Notes: generated from the sequence alone by a model not told the origin. Positions 43,627 to 53,090 are shown, counted from the first letter of the stretch. The stretch is DNA of 64,000 nucleotides from Zymoseptoria tritici IPO323 (GCF_000219625.1 NC_018213.1:1854055-1918054); one strand, 5' to 3'. Numbers and translations are program-made.

Positions 43627-44778
43627 ACGAATGTGGTGAGCGAGGCGCATCGTGGTGTCGGCTAATGAGGTGGGAAGAATCTGGGATGAACGGCGTTCAT
43701 GGTTTGATTTTCCGATAGCATGATACCCTGCTGATGAATTCACGAAACTTTCTTCTTCTTCTTGTACAGATCCCTCTCGAGCATTGATGCCGCCGGACGT
43801 GACTCGAACTCAGAACTCCTTGGCACCGTCCATGGCCTATTCGGAGAGACGTCCGCTGACGAGATGACTCCAGGCCACACGCGGATGCATTTGCAAATGT
43901 GACCTTCTGAACGTTGCTGGGCGGCGCAGCATGACATGACTGCCAAAGTTGCCATCGAAATTCAGAGCTCTCATCAGGAGGAGATCGTCGATTGCGAAAG
44001 CATTCCGGGTACGCCGAAGAGTGAGGATAATCCCTCGTCGAGGATGTGTGACAAAGTGCGCTCCTTCTCTAGTCTGGTGTGGCAGTGTCGGCGACTTCTC
44101 GCTGCTCTCCGCTCACGACCGGCAAATTCGGCATCGAAATGCATGGAGCCCTTGTCCAGGAGGAGATTGTCGATTGCGAGAGCATTCCGGGTCCGCCGAA
44201 GAGTGAGGATAATCCCTCGTCGAGGATGTGTGACAAAGTGCGCCCCTTCTCTAGTCTGGTGTGGCAGTGTCTGCGACTTCTCGCTGCTCTCCGCTCACGA
44301 CCGGCAAATTCGGCATCGAAATGCATGGAGCCCTTGTCCAGGAGGAGAATGTCGATTGCGAAAGCATCCCGGGTGCGCCGAAGAGTAAGGATGATCCCTT
44401 GTGGACGATGAATGACGGGAGAGTATACTGCGACTTTTTCGATGTCTGGTCGTGGACACTGAATCTCAAACCTCAGCACGCATCACGGTAGGGCTAGGTA
44501 CCTCATTCTCCAGGCCTTCCGACAGATGCCGTCAGAAATCTGACTGGGTCTATAAGTACGCCAGCAAATTAATGGACGGCACCGGATACGATGCTGGACA
44601 AGCAGACGGTGCGTTCAGTCTACGAGTCGATTTTGGTCGAGTTCTCTGAACATTTGCCAGCTGTACACCACTTGTAAAGACGGCATCGAGCTGACCGGGG
44701 TTTCCCTTCTCAACCATCAAGACGAGTTTCCAATTTCGAAAGCACTTCAGATACACTGACGTCACGCTCCTCTGTGGT
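43627..44778. other. Intergenic with 182-bp tandem repeats
   Basis: 1.15 kb after the Yippee gene; the repeat array is listed. A stretch at 43787-43850 resembles the 3' half of a tRNA but does not fold (see rejected). No gene seen. Confidence 0.55.
43945..44415. repeat. 182-bp tandem repeat, about 2.6 copies
   Basis: The anchor CAGGAGGAGA recurs at 43975, 44157 and 44339, exactly 182 bp apart. The two full units are nearly identical over about 180 bp; the first unit begins with a diverged version (from about 43945) and the third is cut at about 44415. As 182 is not a multiple of three, ORFs crossing the array change frame at each unit, so it is not a coding repeat. Confidence 0.88.
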
Positions 44779-44900
44779 AACTGCTGCACATATTTCGACG
44801 TAAGAGTGCTCTCCCGACACTATTCGTTCGCCAACACCCCACTGACTGAAAACAGGCAAGCGGTCACCCCCAGCCAGCCGGATGCACAATGTGTGGATGA
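44779..44900 (+). pseudogene. Truncated third copy of the small secreted cysteine-peptide gene
   Basis: A 7-codon remnant of exon 1 (NCCTYFD, 44779-44799), a 56-nt intron (44800-44855, GTAAGA...AACAG with CTGAC branch) and a 15-codon exon 2 (44856-44900) that ends ...AGCTMCG and a stop. Cys order CC-x13-C-x2-C and the GC-containing exon 2 match the two intact genes at 46.6 and 47.9 kb, and the 3' flank is related too. No signal peptide or start codon is found upstream (an in-frame stop lies shortly before), so the 5' half was lost, probably in the rearrangement that also left the 182-bp repeats nearby. An unrecognised upstream exon is the alternative. Confidence 0.6.
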
Positions 44901-45590
44901 GTACGCTGGGAGGGCGGGGCTGCGATGGAGGAGAGTTGGGAAAGAGAGGTGGGGCAGCAGGGTGTGAAGGGTCAAGAAGGCGTTTGGAGTGGATCGAGGA
45001 GGAGCAAGGAGGTGGAAAGACGGCGCTCAAATGATCTCGGGAGATGGCACTGTGTTGATGTCTTGGGGATCTTTGATTGTATTTCAGCCTCCTGACAAAT
45101 CACGAAATTCTTCCTCTCTTCAAGAATACCTTCCCATTTGCCACGTATTGATGCCGTCTAGCCTGACTTGGCTTTCGCACGACTGAAAATCGGCCATCGC
45201 ATGTTTGGAATTGACCACTCACGAGGACTCCGACGATTCCGGTGAATGCTTCAGCAAAGCCGATTGCAGCGATCCTGCCGCCTCTCGAGTGGGAACGTGT
45301 GGTGCGTGGTGCGCTATTGCCATAAGAGCGAAGCCATGGTGATCCGGCCATCTCTTCGAAGGACAACGTCCTGTAGGCAAAGCAGGAGAAGACGGGCCTC
45401 AGGATACCCAGAACAGGTTGAGGAGAAGCAATGTCACAGCCTCTTTATGGAGGAGGCAAATCTTGCGGCCGGTGGCATCGAGACTCGCAAGACTCCAGCG
45501 ACATCGTCGGGAGACCGATCGTACTACATCGAAGGCCCTACAACGTGTCTCATGCATCCGGTAGCTACCAGCGCTGGCTTCCCAAGAGAC

Positions 45591-45651
45591 CTTGAGAATG
45601 TCAAGCAAAGACATGTCAAGCAAAGTCACTGCTTTGCTTGACATTCTCAAG
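45591..45651. repeat. Perfect 20-bp inverted repeat (hairpin)
   Basis: Arms CTTGAGAATGTCAAGCAAAG (45591-45610) and its exact complement (45632-45651) around a 21-nt loop; the loop itself repeats TGTCAAGCAAAG once more. All 20 positions pair. Confidence 0.95.
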
Positions 45652-46092
45652 TTCACGTTGGCTCGGAATGGGTCGGTATCCAGCTCAAGGGATGGATATG
45701 AAGTAGCTTGTAGCCGCGCGTAGTCAGGCTGGCATCATGGGTAGCTCAAATCTGCCAACGTCCGACAATCTCCCGATGGTTCAGACAGAGGCATGTGTGC
45801 TCTTTGCTCCCGGTGCGGAGCTCATGTGGCGCTCTTCGGCATTGACTTGCAAGAACCGGCTTGTCGAGTTCTAGCACTGCCTCGATCGATGCTTGTCGAG
45901 TTCTAGCACTGCCTGCCTTATCAATGCCAGGGATCTCTGACCATGAGGCTTCGTCTCCGATGGATCGTCGTCGGACGTCAGCCGCTCCTTGATGGAACAG
46001 AACGAGTGCGGCATGTCCGGCAAATAGGATCATATATAGCTTTCCAGTGTCCCTGCAAATGCGAATTTGTCGACAGCTTCGGGGTCGTGGTG

Positions 46093-46104
46093 ATTCCGCG
46101 GAAT
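46093..46104. promoter_or_regulatory. 12-bp palindrome ATTCCGCGGAAT, unit 1
   Basis: Perfect palindrome 515 bp before the start codon, conserved with its flanks at 47224-47235 in unit 2. CGG triplets of this kind are typical of zinc-cluster factor sites; binding is inferred. Confidence 0.4.
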
Positions 46105-46406
46105 GACCGGAAGACTCAGCCATCATGGTGCAACCTGTTCCCTGCGTACAGGAATATGGCGCGGACGGGTCGACAAAGTCCATCTACGCTGCTTGAGCAC
46201 GTTACCGGCACTCGTTTGAGAACTCGCATTGGCGCGGAAAGGCCGGTGATATGCCCATATGGGGCTATGCATTACCTTCTTGCTTTTGACCCGGGTGTTG
46301 TACATACCGTTGCATGCCCTCGACGATGCCCTGGGCGTTCCCGGGCGTTCAATTTGCTCACTCGCCGGCCAGTCGACAAGCAAGCGAAACGCTCATGCCC
46401 GAGGGG

Positions 46407-46414
46407 CATAAATA
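46407..46414 (+). promoter_or_regulatory. TATA box of the first secreted-peptide gene
   Basis: CATAAATA followed by a long CT-rich stretch (CTCTTCCTCTTCCTCG), 200 bp before the ATG; the same layout precedes the second gene. Confidence 0.5.
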
Positions 46415-46607
46415 CTCTTCCTCTTCCTCGTCCCAACTCGTCTTTCTTTCTTCATCATCTCCACCACGAGAAGATCTCTTCGCAAGGTTCCGCGCAACGA
46501 GACCTCAATCCATCTCCAAGCAACGACGTCTTCACTTGCAACAACCTGCAAAGAAGCAACAGAACAACACCACTCTTGATCAACACCTCAAATCAACAAC
46601 CAACAAA

Positions 46608-46820
46608 ATGCGCTTCCCCGTCACCGCCATCATCGTTTGCGTCGCCAGCCACCTCCTCCCACTTGCCTTGGCTGCGCCCGCGGCCGTGTCCCCCGTGTGC
46701 TGCCGATACAAAGGAGTACGAATTTCTCCTCCCAGCATATCCTCGTCCGCCAAACACATTACTGACTAAGAACAGAACGATGGTCGAGATTACCCGCTTG
46801 GATGTACACGAGCATGTTGA
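46608..46820 (+). CDS. Small secreted cysteine-rich peptide, gene A
   Basis: Exon 1 46608-46715 (36 codons) and exon 2 46776-46820 (15 codons with stop) around a 60-nt intron (GTACGA, CTGACTAAG branch, AACAG); 50 residues. Residues 1-22 are a strong signal peptide (MRFPVTAIIVCVASHLLPLA). The mature peptide of about 28 residues has four Cys in the order CC-x13-C-x3-C, enough for two disulphides. The frame was chosen because the spliced exon 2 matches gene B codon for codon in length and in DG..YP.GC. The intron contains a stop, so the unspliced ORF is shorter. A TATA box and CT-rich leader suggest strong, inducible expression. Effector, antimicrobial or signal peptide roles are all possible; no known family is recognised. 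Confidence 0.78.
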
Positions 46821-47223
46821 ACAATTGAGTAGTGTGGAGGGAAGGTGGAGGAGGATGTCGTTAGGAGGGTCGGGTTGCGATGGAGAGAGAAGAGAGAGAG
46901 AGAGAGAGGGAAAGGCAAGGTGGAAGGGCCAAGAAGGGGTTGCAGTGGAAGGGCATCGGGATCTACAGCGTGCGAACGCATCGGAGTAGCCATCGGTTTC
47001 TCAAAGACAAGGGCAAGGACAGGCTTGTCGAGTTCTAGCAGTAGCACTGCCTCACTCGATGCTCGGGACAGATCTGAGATTCCGTCTCCAATCGATCATC
47101 GTTAGCCACTTCTTGATAAACAGAAAGATCGCGGCATGTCCGGCAACTAGCATCATGTCTTGGACTCTTGGTGTCTCTGACGAATACGACTTTATCGACG
47201 GCTTCAGTTCGGGGTCGTGGGTT

Positions 47224-47235
47224 ATTCCGCGGAAT
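47224..47235. promoter_or_regulatory. 12-bp palindrome ATTCCGCGGAAT, unit 2
   Basis: Same palindrome and flanking GAATGACCGGA as unit 1, 679 bp before the start codon of gene B. Confidence 0.4.
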
Positions 47236-47717
47236 GACCGGAGGGCTCATCCACGGTACATTATTGTGTCCGCGGGGTCTTCCAACACGACGAGACTGGA
47301 GTCTTGATGAGCAAAAGATTGATTCATGCTTGGGCGACATCCTGCGCGTTTCCCAGGCCTTACTTTGCTCACTTCCTGGCGAACAGGCTTTGATCATTGG
47401 CCTGGATACGGTCGACACTGCGATGTGCTGGAGCGCTACAACACAGGGGCCAGAAGCACGAGGCAGTGCAGTGCCCCATATGGGCATGTCACCGGCCTTT
47501 CCGCGCCGGTGCGAGTTCTCAAACAATTGCCAAGATGTGCTCCAGCTATGTCGACCGCCCGCGCCACCGCCGAGAGACTATGTCGACCGTCGGCGCCATT
47601 CCTGTATGCAGTATCCAGGCCGTATAGTCGACAAGCAATCGTGCTTGGCGGTCCTTCAAGTCATCAGACTGTCGTCGATGTGCCGAGAAATCCACCGCAC
47701 CTCGTGCTCGATGGCAC

Positions 47718-47724
47718 ATATATA
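47718..47724 (+). promoter_or_regulatory. TATA box of the second secreted-peptide gene
   Basis: ATATATA followed by a CT-rich tract (CCCCTTCTTCCTCATCTTGC), 185 bp before the ATG. Confidence 0.5.
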
Positions 47725-47902
47725 GTCCCCTTCTTCCTCATCTTGCTCATCTTTCTGTCTGTTCTTTCTCCATCATCTCAACCCGGAGAGGATCCCGTCA
47801 CAACTTTGCGAGCAACGTGAAAAAAGCACCAAAATCTTCAATCAACAACACCTGCAAGCAAGAAACAACACCTCAATCAACACCTCAATCAACATTCCCA
47901 AA

Positions 47903-48106
47903 ATGCGCTTCACCATCGCCGCCACCATCGTCTTCATCGCCGGCCTCCTCCCACTCGCCTTGGCGCAACGAACAACCAATCAACGGTGCTGCATAGCTCG
48001 CCAAGTACGATTTCTCTCCCAACACTCCTCGTCCGCGGAACATATTACTAACTCAAAAAAGCTTGACGGTTCCGGTTACCCGCCCGGATGCCGCACAGAT
48101 TGTTAA
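47903..48106 (+). CDS. Small secreted cysteine-rich peptide, gene B
   Basis: Exon 1 47903-48004 (34 codons) and exon 2 48062-48106 (15 codons with stop) around a 57-nt intron (GTACGA, branch TACTAAC, AAAAAG); 48 residues. Signal peptide at 1-21 (MRFTIAATIVFIAGLLPLAL), then a mature peptide of about 27 residues with Cys order CC-x13-C-x3-C, the same as gene A although other positions differ, so the cysteine frame is under selection or the split is recent. The intron is open and in frame: if retained it would insert 19 residues between the CC pair and the C-x3-C pair, giving 67 residues. Preceded by a TATA box and CAA-rich leader (TTCCCAAAATGCG). Confidence 0.8.
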   Translation: MRFTIAATIVFIAGLLPLALAQRTTNQRCCIARQVRFLSQHSSSAEHITNSKKLDGSGYPPGCRTDC

Positions 48107-48512
48107 ACAGTTGAGTGGTGTGGAGGGAAGTCGATAAGGATGTCGCTAGGAGGATCGGGTTGCGATGGAGAGAAATTGGCGGTTTGGGAGGGTGGAGGGT
48201 CAGAAATGAGGTGTTGGAGGGAAAGCCAGGAGGACCCAGAGCTCAAACCGCACCACTCAACTCGCACTCCAGTGGCTCGGTCGGTATCGTGTGAGCTCGA
48301 AGGAAGAAAGTTTTGTCGTTGCTTTCATTCCTCCCGAAGACACACACCTTCCTCGAACTGTATTTCCGTTCTCTGGCGCAGATTGCACAGTCCAAGCCCA
48401 CAGAGTCAGACACATGCGGTGCAATTTGAGCGGAATCACGGAGGTATTCCTTCCCTCCCTTTTGGCAACAGGTCAATCGGACAAGGTCTCCACAGTCTTC
48501 TTCCACATATGT
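48107..48512. other. Intergenic between secreted-peptide gene B and the pseudouridine gene
   Basis: 406 bp with a foldback element at 48361-48446 that lies 67 bp from the stop of the pseudouridine gene. No gene seen. Confidence 0.6.
48361..48446 (+). repeat. Foldback element copy d
   Basis: Core GATTGCACAGTCCAAGCCCA and right end GCGGTGCAATTTGAGCGGAA then TCACGGAGGTA; left arm GCGCAGATTGCAC pairs with GTGCAATTTGAGC imperfectly. Confidence 0.7.
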
Positions 48513-51022
48513 TTACAACTCTGCCCTCATCTTGCTCACATCTTTTCCAACCCCGCCTTCACTCCTCAACGTGACGACCGCCGCCCTCTGCGCCACTCCC
48601 ACCAGATCTTCCACTCTCGCCTCCCGTCCCTCTCTCTTCGCCTTCGCCAACCCGGCAACAAGCACTCCCGCAAACGTGTCTCCCACACTATTCACGCTCA
48701 CCACTTCCTCCGCGGGGACCCTCTCCGCTGGCGGGAAGAGACGCATGTACACACCTCCTACTCCCAGGCTATCTTCCGTCCCGTTACGACAGCGAGAGAC
48801 GATGTACGGCCTCGCCTCGGGCGAAGTTAGCCGTGGATCGTTGGCGGATAGGAGTTGAGTAAGCAGCACCCCTTCCGCCCCAAGTTTGGTGAGAAGAGTG
48901 GGTATGAAAGGGAGGAGTTGCACAGCTTGTTGCGGAACGCCTTGATCGACGAGAGCGGAAGAGGTCGCCATCGCAAACGCGGTGCGTGCGCCGGTAGATG
49001 GTATCCCCAGCGCGTCGATGACGGACCACCAGTCTTCCCTGTCCATCAGACCCGCTGAACGCGCGACGGCGTGCATGGAAGTGAGTTCGTGGATGTTCGG
49101 AGTGGAGAGGTGGATTGACGGGGTCGGGAATGTGCTTAGCGTGTCCTCGCCGGTAAGTTGGAATGGGATGGTGGACTTGGTGGTTGAGACGGGTTCGAAG
49201 AGGACTTGTGCGTTGAAGGTGCGAGCGGCGCGGAGCCAGAGGGTGAGGTATTCTGCTGGCCAGTTTCCGTCCAGGACGACGTGGGTGGCGCGAGATGTTT
49301 GGAGTTGAGGAAGCCAGAAGTGGTCGAATGTGGTTTTAATGATGGAGGAGGTGGTTGAGGGAATTTCGAGGATGGACATGTCTGCCATTGCAACGACGAG
49401 GTCTTTGTGCGCGTCGTTGATGGCGATGTATTGTGCTGTTCGTGCTCCACTGTCCGCAGAAAACGTGGCGATACCTGCGGTGGATAGCCCGGCGGTGGTA
49501 AGGGCCTCGAGCGCTGCTTTGCCGGTCAAGTCGGAGCCGACTGCGGAGCAGAGTCGAACGTTGGACCCCATGAGATGCGCGGCGTAGGCGACGTTGTGAC
49601 CGACTCCGCCGAGGGATTGGGCGATGCGGGCTGGGTTGGATGTTTGTAAGGCGGGAGTGTGAGAGCTGGAACTTCTTGGCGTGAAGTCGCAGGCGAGGTC
49701 GACGGCTAGGGAGCCGGCTACGAAGATGTCCGCTCGTTGTTCGGGCGAGGTGAGAGTCGCTGAGGAGATTCGATGAGACGGCGTAGTTGGCGAGGAGGAG
49801 AATTGGCCCGCGCTGGCGTAGCTGATCGGAACTCCTTGAGGGCTGTAGTTGCTGGCGGCAGGGCCGGTGACGGTAGATTGCGTTTCATTGAGTGCACTAT
49901 CTACCATAAGCATCTACATGTATCGAGAAAGCGAAGCAGCCTCACTCACTGGTCTCCCATGCCATCCCGCTCCAGCTGCTGTAGCGCCACAGCCACTTTC
50001 GTCCCTCTGATGATGTTAGCTTCGACGAGCGCGGTATTAGCCTCCACACTCTTGCTCCCCGTAATTCTCTTGATCTTGTCCAGAATGAACGGCGTCGCCC
50101 TCGCTCCTATTTGCCCCGCAGCTTTCGCGGCTTGTAATGCTTCCGCAATGGCAACTTCCATCTTCGCGAACGGAATCTCATGCTCCTCCGGAATCGGGTT
50201 AGCGAAATGCATTCCCGACTGCAAACCCAGCGCATGCTGTGCATAAATCACCCTCGCGGCATCCATTTCATTTTGTAGCGTAACGGGACTTGGCACTCCA
50301 CTGTCTCTCGAGTAGAACGCCGGGAAGTCCACACTTCCACTCCGTCCATCTGCGAATGTTGCGACAGCCACGCCTTGCGTCTCCAGCACCTCCAGCGTCT
50401 TGGCAATGTCGAGGAACGACTTACAGCCTGCGGATATCACCGTGATGGGCGTCCGCCCAAGCTCGGTCAAGTCGGCAGACACGTCCATCGTCTGCTCCGC
50501 GCCGCGATGCACGCCGCCCAGACCGCCTGTGGCGAAGATTTTGATGCCAGCCATGTGGGCGAGGACACTCGTGCCGGCGATAGTCGTGCCGCCGTTGAAA
50601 GGGTTTCCTTTGGCATCCTTGAGACCAAGAGCGAAGCATAGATCCCTTCTCGAGATCTTGAGGACGTTTGGACAGCCTGGAGATGACGCTAAGCGGGTCA
50701 GTTCATCCGCTGCCAGACCGACTCGGGCAACGCCGTCTAGGATTCCGATTGTTGCTGGGACGCCTCCATGTTGCCGGACCAATTCTTCGAGACGTGCTGC
50801 GAGTTTGATGTTTGTCGGATAGGGGTAGCCGTGGGTGTAGATTGTTGTTTCAAGGGCGACGACGGGCTTCTTCTCGGAGATGGCTTGTCGTATCTCTTCG
50901 GAGACTTGGAAGAATCTCGAGTTGGACGCGATTGTTCTCCTTGTGATGAAGGTGCTGTTGAAGACATGTCCGCGAGCAGTCATCGTCCGGCCAGTACGGC
51001 ACAGCCATGAAAGTGCCGCCAT
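48513..51022 (-). CDS. Bifunctional pseudouridine-5'-phosphate glycosidase / pseudouridine kinase
   Basis: Breaks down pseudouridine: the kinase half makes pseudouridine 5'-phosphate and the glycosidase half splits the C-C bond to uracil and ribose 5-phosphate. Exons 51022-49950 and 49896-48513 joined over a 53-nt intron (GTGAGT...GATAG) that keeps frame; 818 residues. The N-terminal 35 residues are Arg/Ser/Thr-rich (TFITRRTIASNSRFF), a probable mitochondrial presequence. PsuG domain (about 36-355) with PVVALETTIYTHGYPYPTN, NPFNGGTTIAGTSVLAHMAG and FATGGLGGVHRGAEQTMDVS. PfkB-type PsuK domain (about 415-818) with GGVGHNVAYAAHLMG and the catalytic Asp in NSVGDTFAGVLVAG. The fusion is common in fungi; bacteria use two genes. 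Confidence 0.94.
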
Positions 51023-51404
51023 GATGTATGTATTGCCTCCAGAGGCAGACGGATGTCCAGGGGTCGCCTCAGGCTGTTGAAAGCGTTGTTAGATTGTGCT
51101 GAATCAAGCTACCTTGTCCTTGCTGGTCGTGAGGCAATGAACGAGCAGGTTAATTGACCGATCAACATGTAGTCAAGCAGACGGGACCTACTATATTCTT
51201 GCTACTGTGCAGTGTATGCCGGACAATCTCCTCGCTCGATTCGTTCTCCGCTTGTGATTTTGAACGCCGATATCCGCTCTTGATGCCTGGATGCCTGAGG
51301 ATCTCAGGCCGCAAGATATTCAAGGGAGACGACAGCTGGACTGGAGGGCTCCATGCGCATTGGGCTTCCCTTGACTTCATTGACTTCTCATCAATGCCAC
51401 CACG
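51023..51404. promoter_or_regulatory. Divergent promoter between the pseudouridine gene and OST1
   Basis: 382 bp between two start codons pointing away from each other. No specific motif was convincing. Confidence 0.4.
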
Positions 51405-53004
51405 ATGAGGTTATTACAATGGGCCCTGCTGGGCTTTACAGCTATTGTTGCCGCAGACCTCAACAACACAGGAGAATCTCGCAATGTCCTCAAAAGCGCC
51501 TTCATACCACCGAAGCACTTCCGCAACGTCAACCTGGTCCGCAACATCAACCTGGAAAAGAGCTATCCTCGAGAGACGGTCAACGTGGTCATTGAGAACA
51601 TTGATCAAAAGGCGCAGTCGGAATACTTCATTCCCTTTGAGCAAGGATTGATTGGGAGAATTGGTGGATTGGAGGTCAAGGACAAGAAGCAGCCGGATAG
51701 GACGGGCTTTCGCACAGATGTCGTTGGCATTGATCCCTTCAGGTGGGCGTGATTGCAGGAGGCGGGAAGATGAGCTCGAGATATGCTGACATATGACACC
51801 TGCAGCACCACCGAATACTACAAAATCACCCTCCCTACACCTCTTCCTCCGAACGAGCAATTGACCATCTCCATCACCTACGTCGTCCTCTCCGCCCTCG
51901 AGCCTCTGCCTGCACAAATCCAGCAAAACGACAAGCAATACGTCCAACACACATTCTCCGCCTACGCACCGTCGGCATACACAACCAAACAGCAAAAGAC
52001 AAAGCTGAAGCTCCCCACAACCGATGTGCCCGATGCCGTCAAGCTGCCCGCCTCCCTCAACGCCGAAGGCAAGGAGGATCCCCAAAAGCAAGGTCCCACA
52101 TACACATACGGCCCATACACCAACTTGGAAGCCGGAGCTGTCCAAGAAGTCAGCGTTCGGTACGAGTTCACCAAGCCACTCACACACGGCAAGCTCCTGG
52201 AACGCGACATCGAAGTCTCCCACTGGGGCGGCAACATCGCGACCGAGGAGCGCCACTGGCTCACGAACCGCGCGGCGACGCTGAAGAACCACTTCTCCCG
52301 CGTGTTGTTCCAGCAGTCGAGCTACTACAACCCTCCCAGCAGCGCGTTGAAGGAGATGAAGTTCCCTCTCATCGTCGGCAGTGCGGATGCGTACTTCATC
52401 GACGACATCGGCAATGTGTCGACTTCTCGCTTCAGGACGAATCTGAGGGAAGCCGACTTGAGCTTGAAGCCGAGATACCCCATTTACGGAGGTTGGAACT
52501 ACAATTTCCGCGTGGGCTGGAACGGCGAGTTGGAGAACTTCCTTCGCAAGACGAAATCCGGTTCGGACAACTTCGTGTTGAAAGTCCCATTCTTCGAGGG
52601 TCCAAAGCAGGGCGAGGGAATGGAGTACGAAAAAGTCGTCACCCGTGTGATTCTGCCTGAAGGCGCGACGTACGTTTTCAACTATACCGACACGCAAAAT
52701 TGACCCCTGCTGACTGATCTTGAACAGGAATGTCCACTTCGAAACGACAGTCCCCATCGTCTCCGACACCATCTCCCTGACCAAGACTTTCATGGACACC
52801 GTCGGACGTACGACGTTGACTGTGACGGCTGTGAATGTGGTCGACGAGCTGCGTGATCGCGACCTCATCGTCACTTACGACTACCCATTCGCAGCGCGAT
52901 TCCGGAAACCGCTGACGATTTTCGCGGGCGTGTTGGTGCTTTTCGTGGCGAGCTGGGTGGTCGGGAATTTGGATGTGAGCATTGGGAAGCAGAAGCGAGC
53001 GTAG
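51405..53004 (+). CDS. ost1: Oligosaccharyltransferase subunit OST1 (ribophorin I)
   Basis: Subunit of the ER oligosaccharyltransferase that N-glycosylates nascent proteins. Exons 51405-51742, 51806-52669 and 52728-53004; 492 residues. A cleavable signal peptide (MRLLQWALLGFTAIVAADLN), a large lumenal domain with ribophorin hallmarks (NVVIENIDQKAQSEYFIPFE; EVSHWGGNIATEERHWLTNR; YPIYGGWNYNFRVGWN), and one C-terminal membrane helix (PLTIFAGVLVLFVASWVVG) with a short basic tail that keeps the C-terminus cytosolic. Both introns are GT-AG; each exon junction restores the family alignment. Size is normal. Confidence 0.96.
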
Positions 53005-53090
53005 GGAAAATTGTGAAAGGACAGGCTGTGGAGGAAGGGTTGTAGATCTGGTTGTACTACTATATACAGGACAATCTGTGTGCCAGCCAA

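Larger units (their letters stand above)
44901..46607. other. Upstream region of the first secreted-peptide gene
   Basis: 1.7 kb without a convincing gene. It holds a perfect hairpin (45591-45651), a short tandem repeat of about 31 bp containing CTTGTCGAGTTCTAGCACTG (about 45863-45917), the start of the duplicated promoter block, a CCGCGG palindrome and a TATA box (listed). Confidence 0.55.
45862..46990 (+). repeat. Segmental tandem duplication, unit 1
   Basis: Promoter, gene and 3' flank of the first peptide gene, matching 47023-48200 in patches: the CTTGTCGAGTTCTAGCA start, GCGGCATGTCCGGCAA, the GTCGTGG...ATTCCGCGGAATGACCGGA block, the ATG-proximal leader and the GTCGGGTTGCGATGGAGAGA 3' flank. 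One module in the promoter is inverted between the units. Confidence 0.75.
46821..47902. other. Upstream region of the second secreted-peptide gene
   Basis: 1.08 kb holding the 3' flank of gene A (with a GAGAGAGA run near 46880-46906) and the duplicated promoter of gene B. Short ORFs here differ between the two units and are not conserved. Confidence 0.6.
47023..48200 (+). repeat. Segmental tandem duplication, unit 2
   Basis: Partner of unit 1 (45862-46990). The stretch 47437-47524 is the reverse complement of 46214-46302, so an internal inversion happened after or during the duplication. Confidence 0.75.

Noticed and set aside
43787..43850. tRNA-like stretch with GAGTTCGAGTC on the minus strand
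   Set aside because: It resembles a T-loop/B box but no T-stem pairs, no matching acceptor stem or A box at the right distance, and no T-run follows.
44069..44479. Minus-strand ORF of 136 residues across the 182-bp array
   Set aside because: The repeat unit is not a multiple of three, so the same peptide is read in two frames; this is a repeat read as protein, not a coding repeat.
45100..45366. Minus-strand ORF with a hydrophobic stretch (IAAIGFAEAFTGIVGVLVSG)
   Set aside because: Looks partly membrane-like and has a GTGAGT/TTTCAG pair, but the putative intron is only about 43 nt and no start with upstream support is seen.
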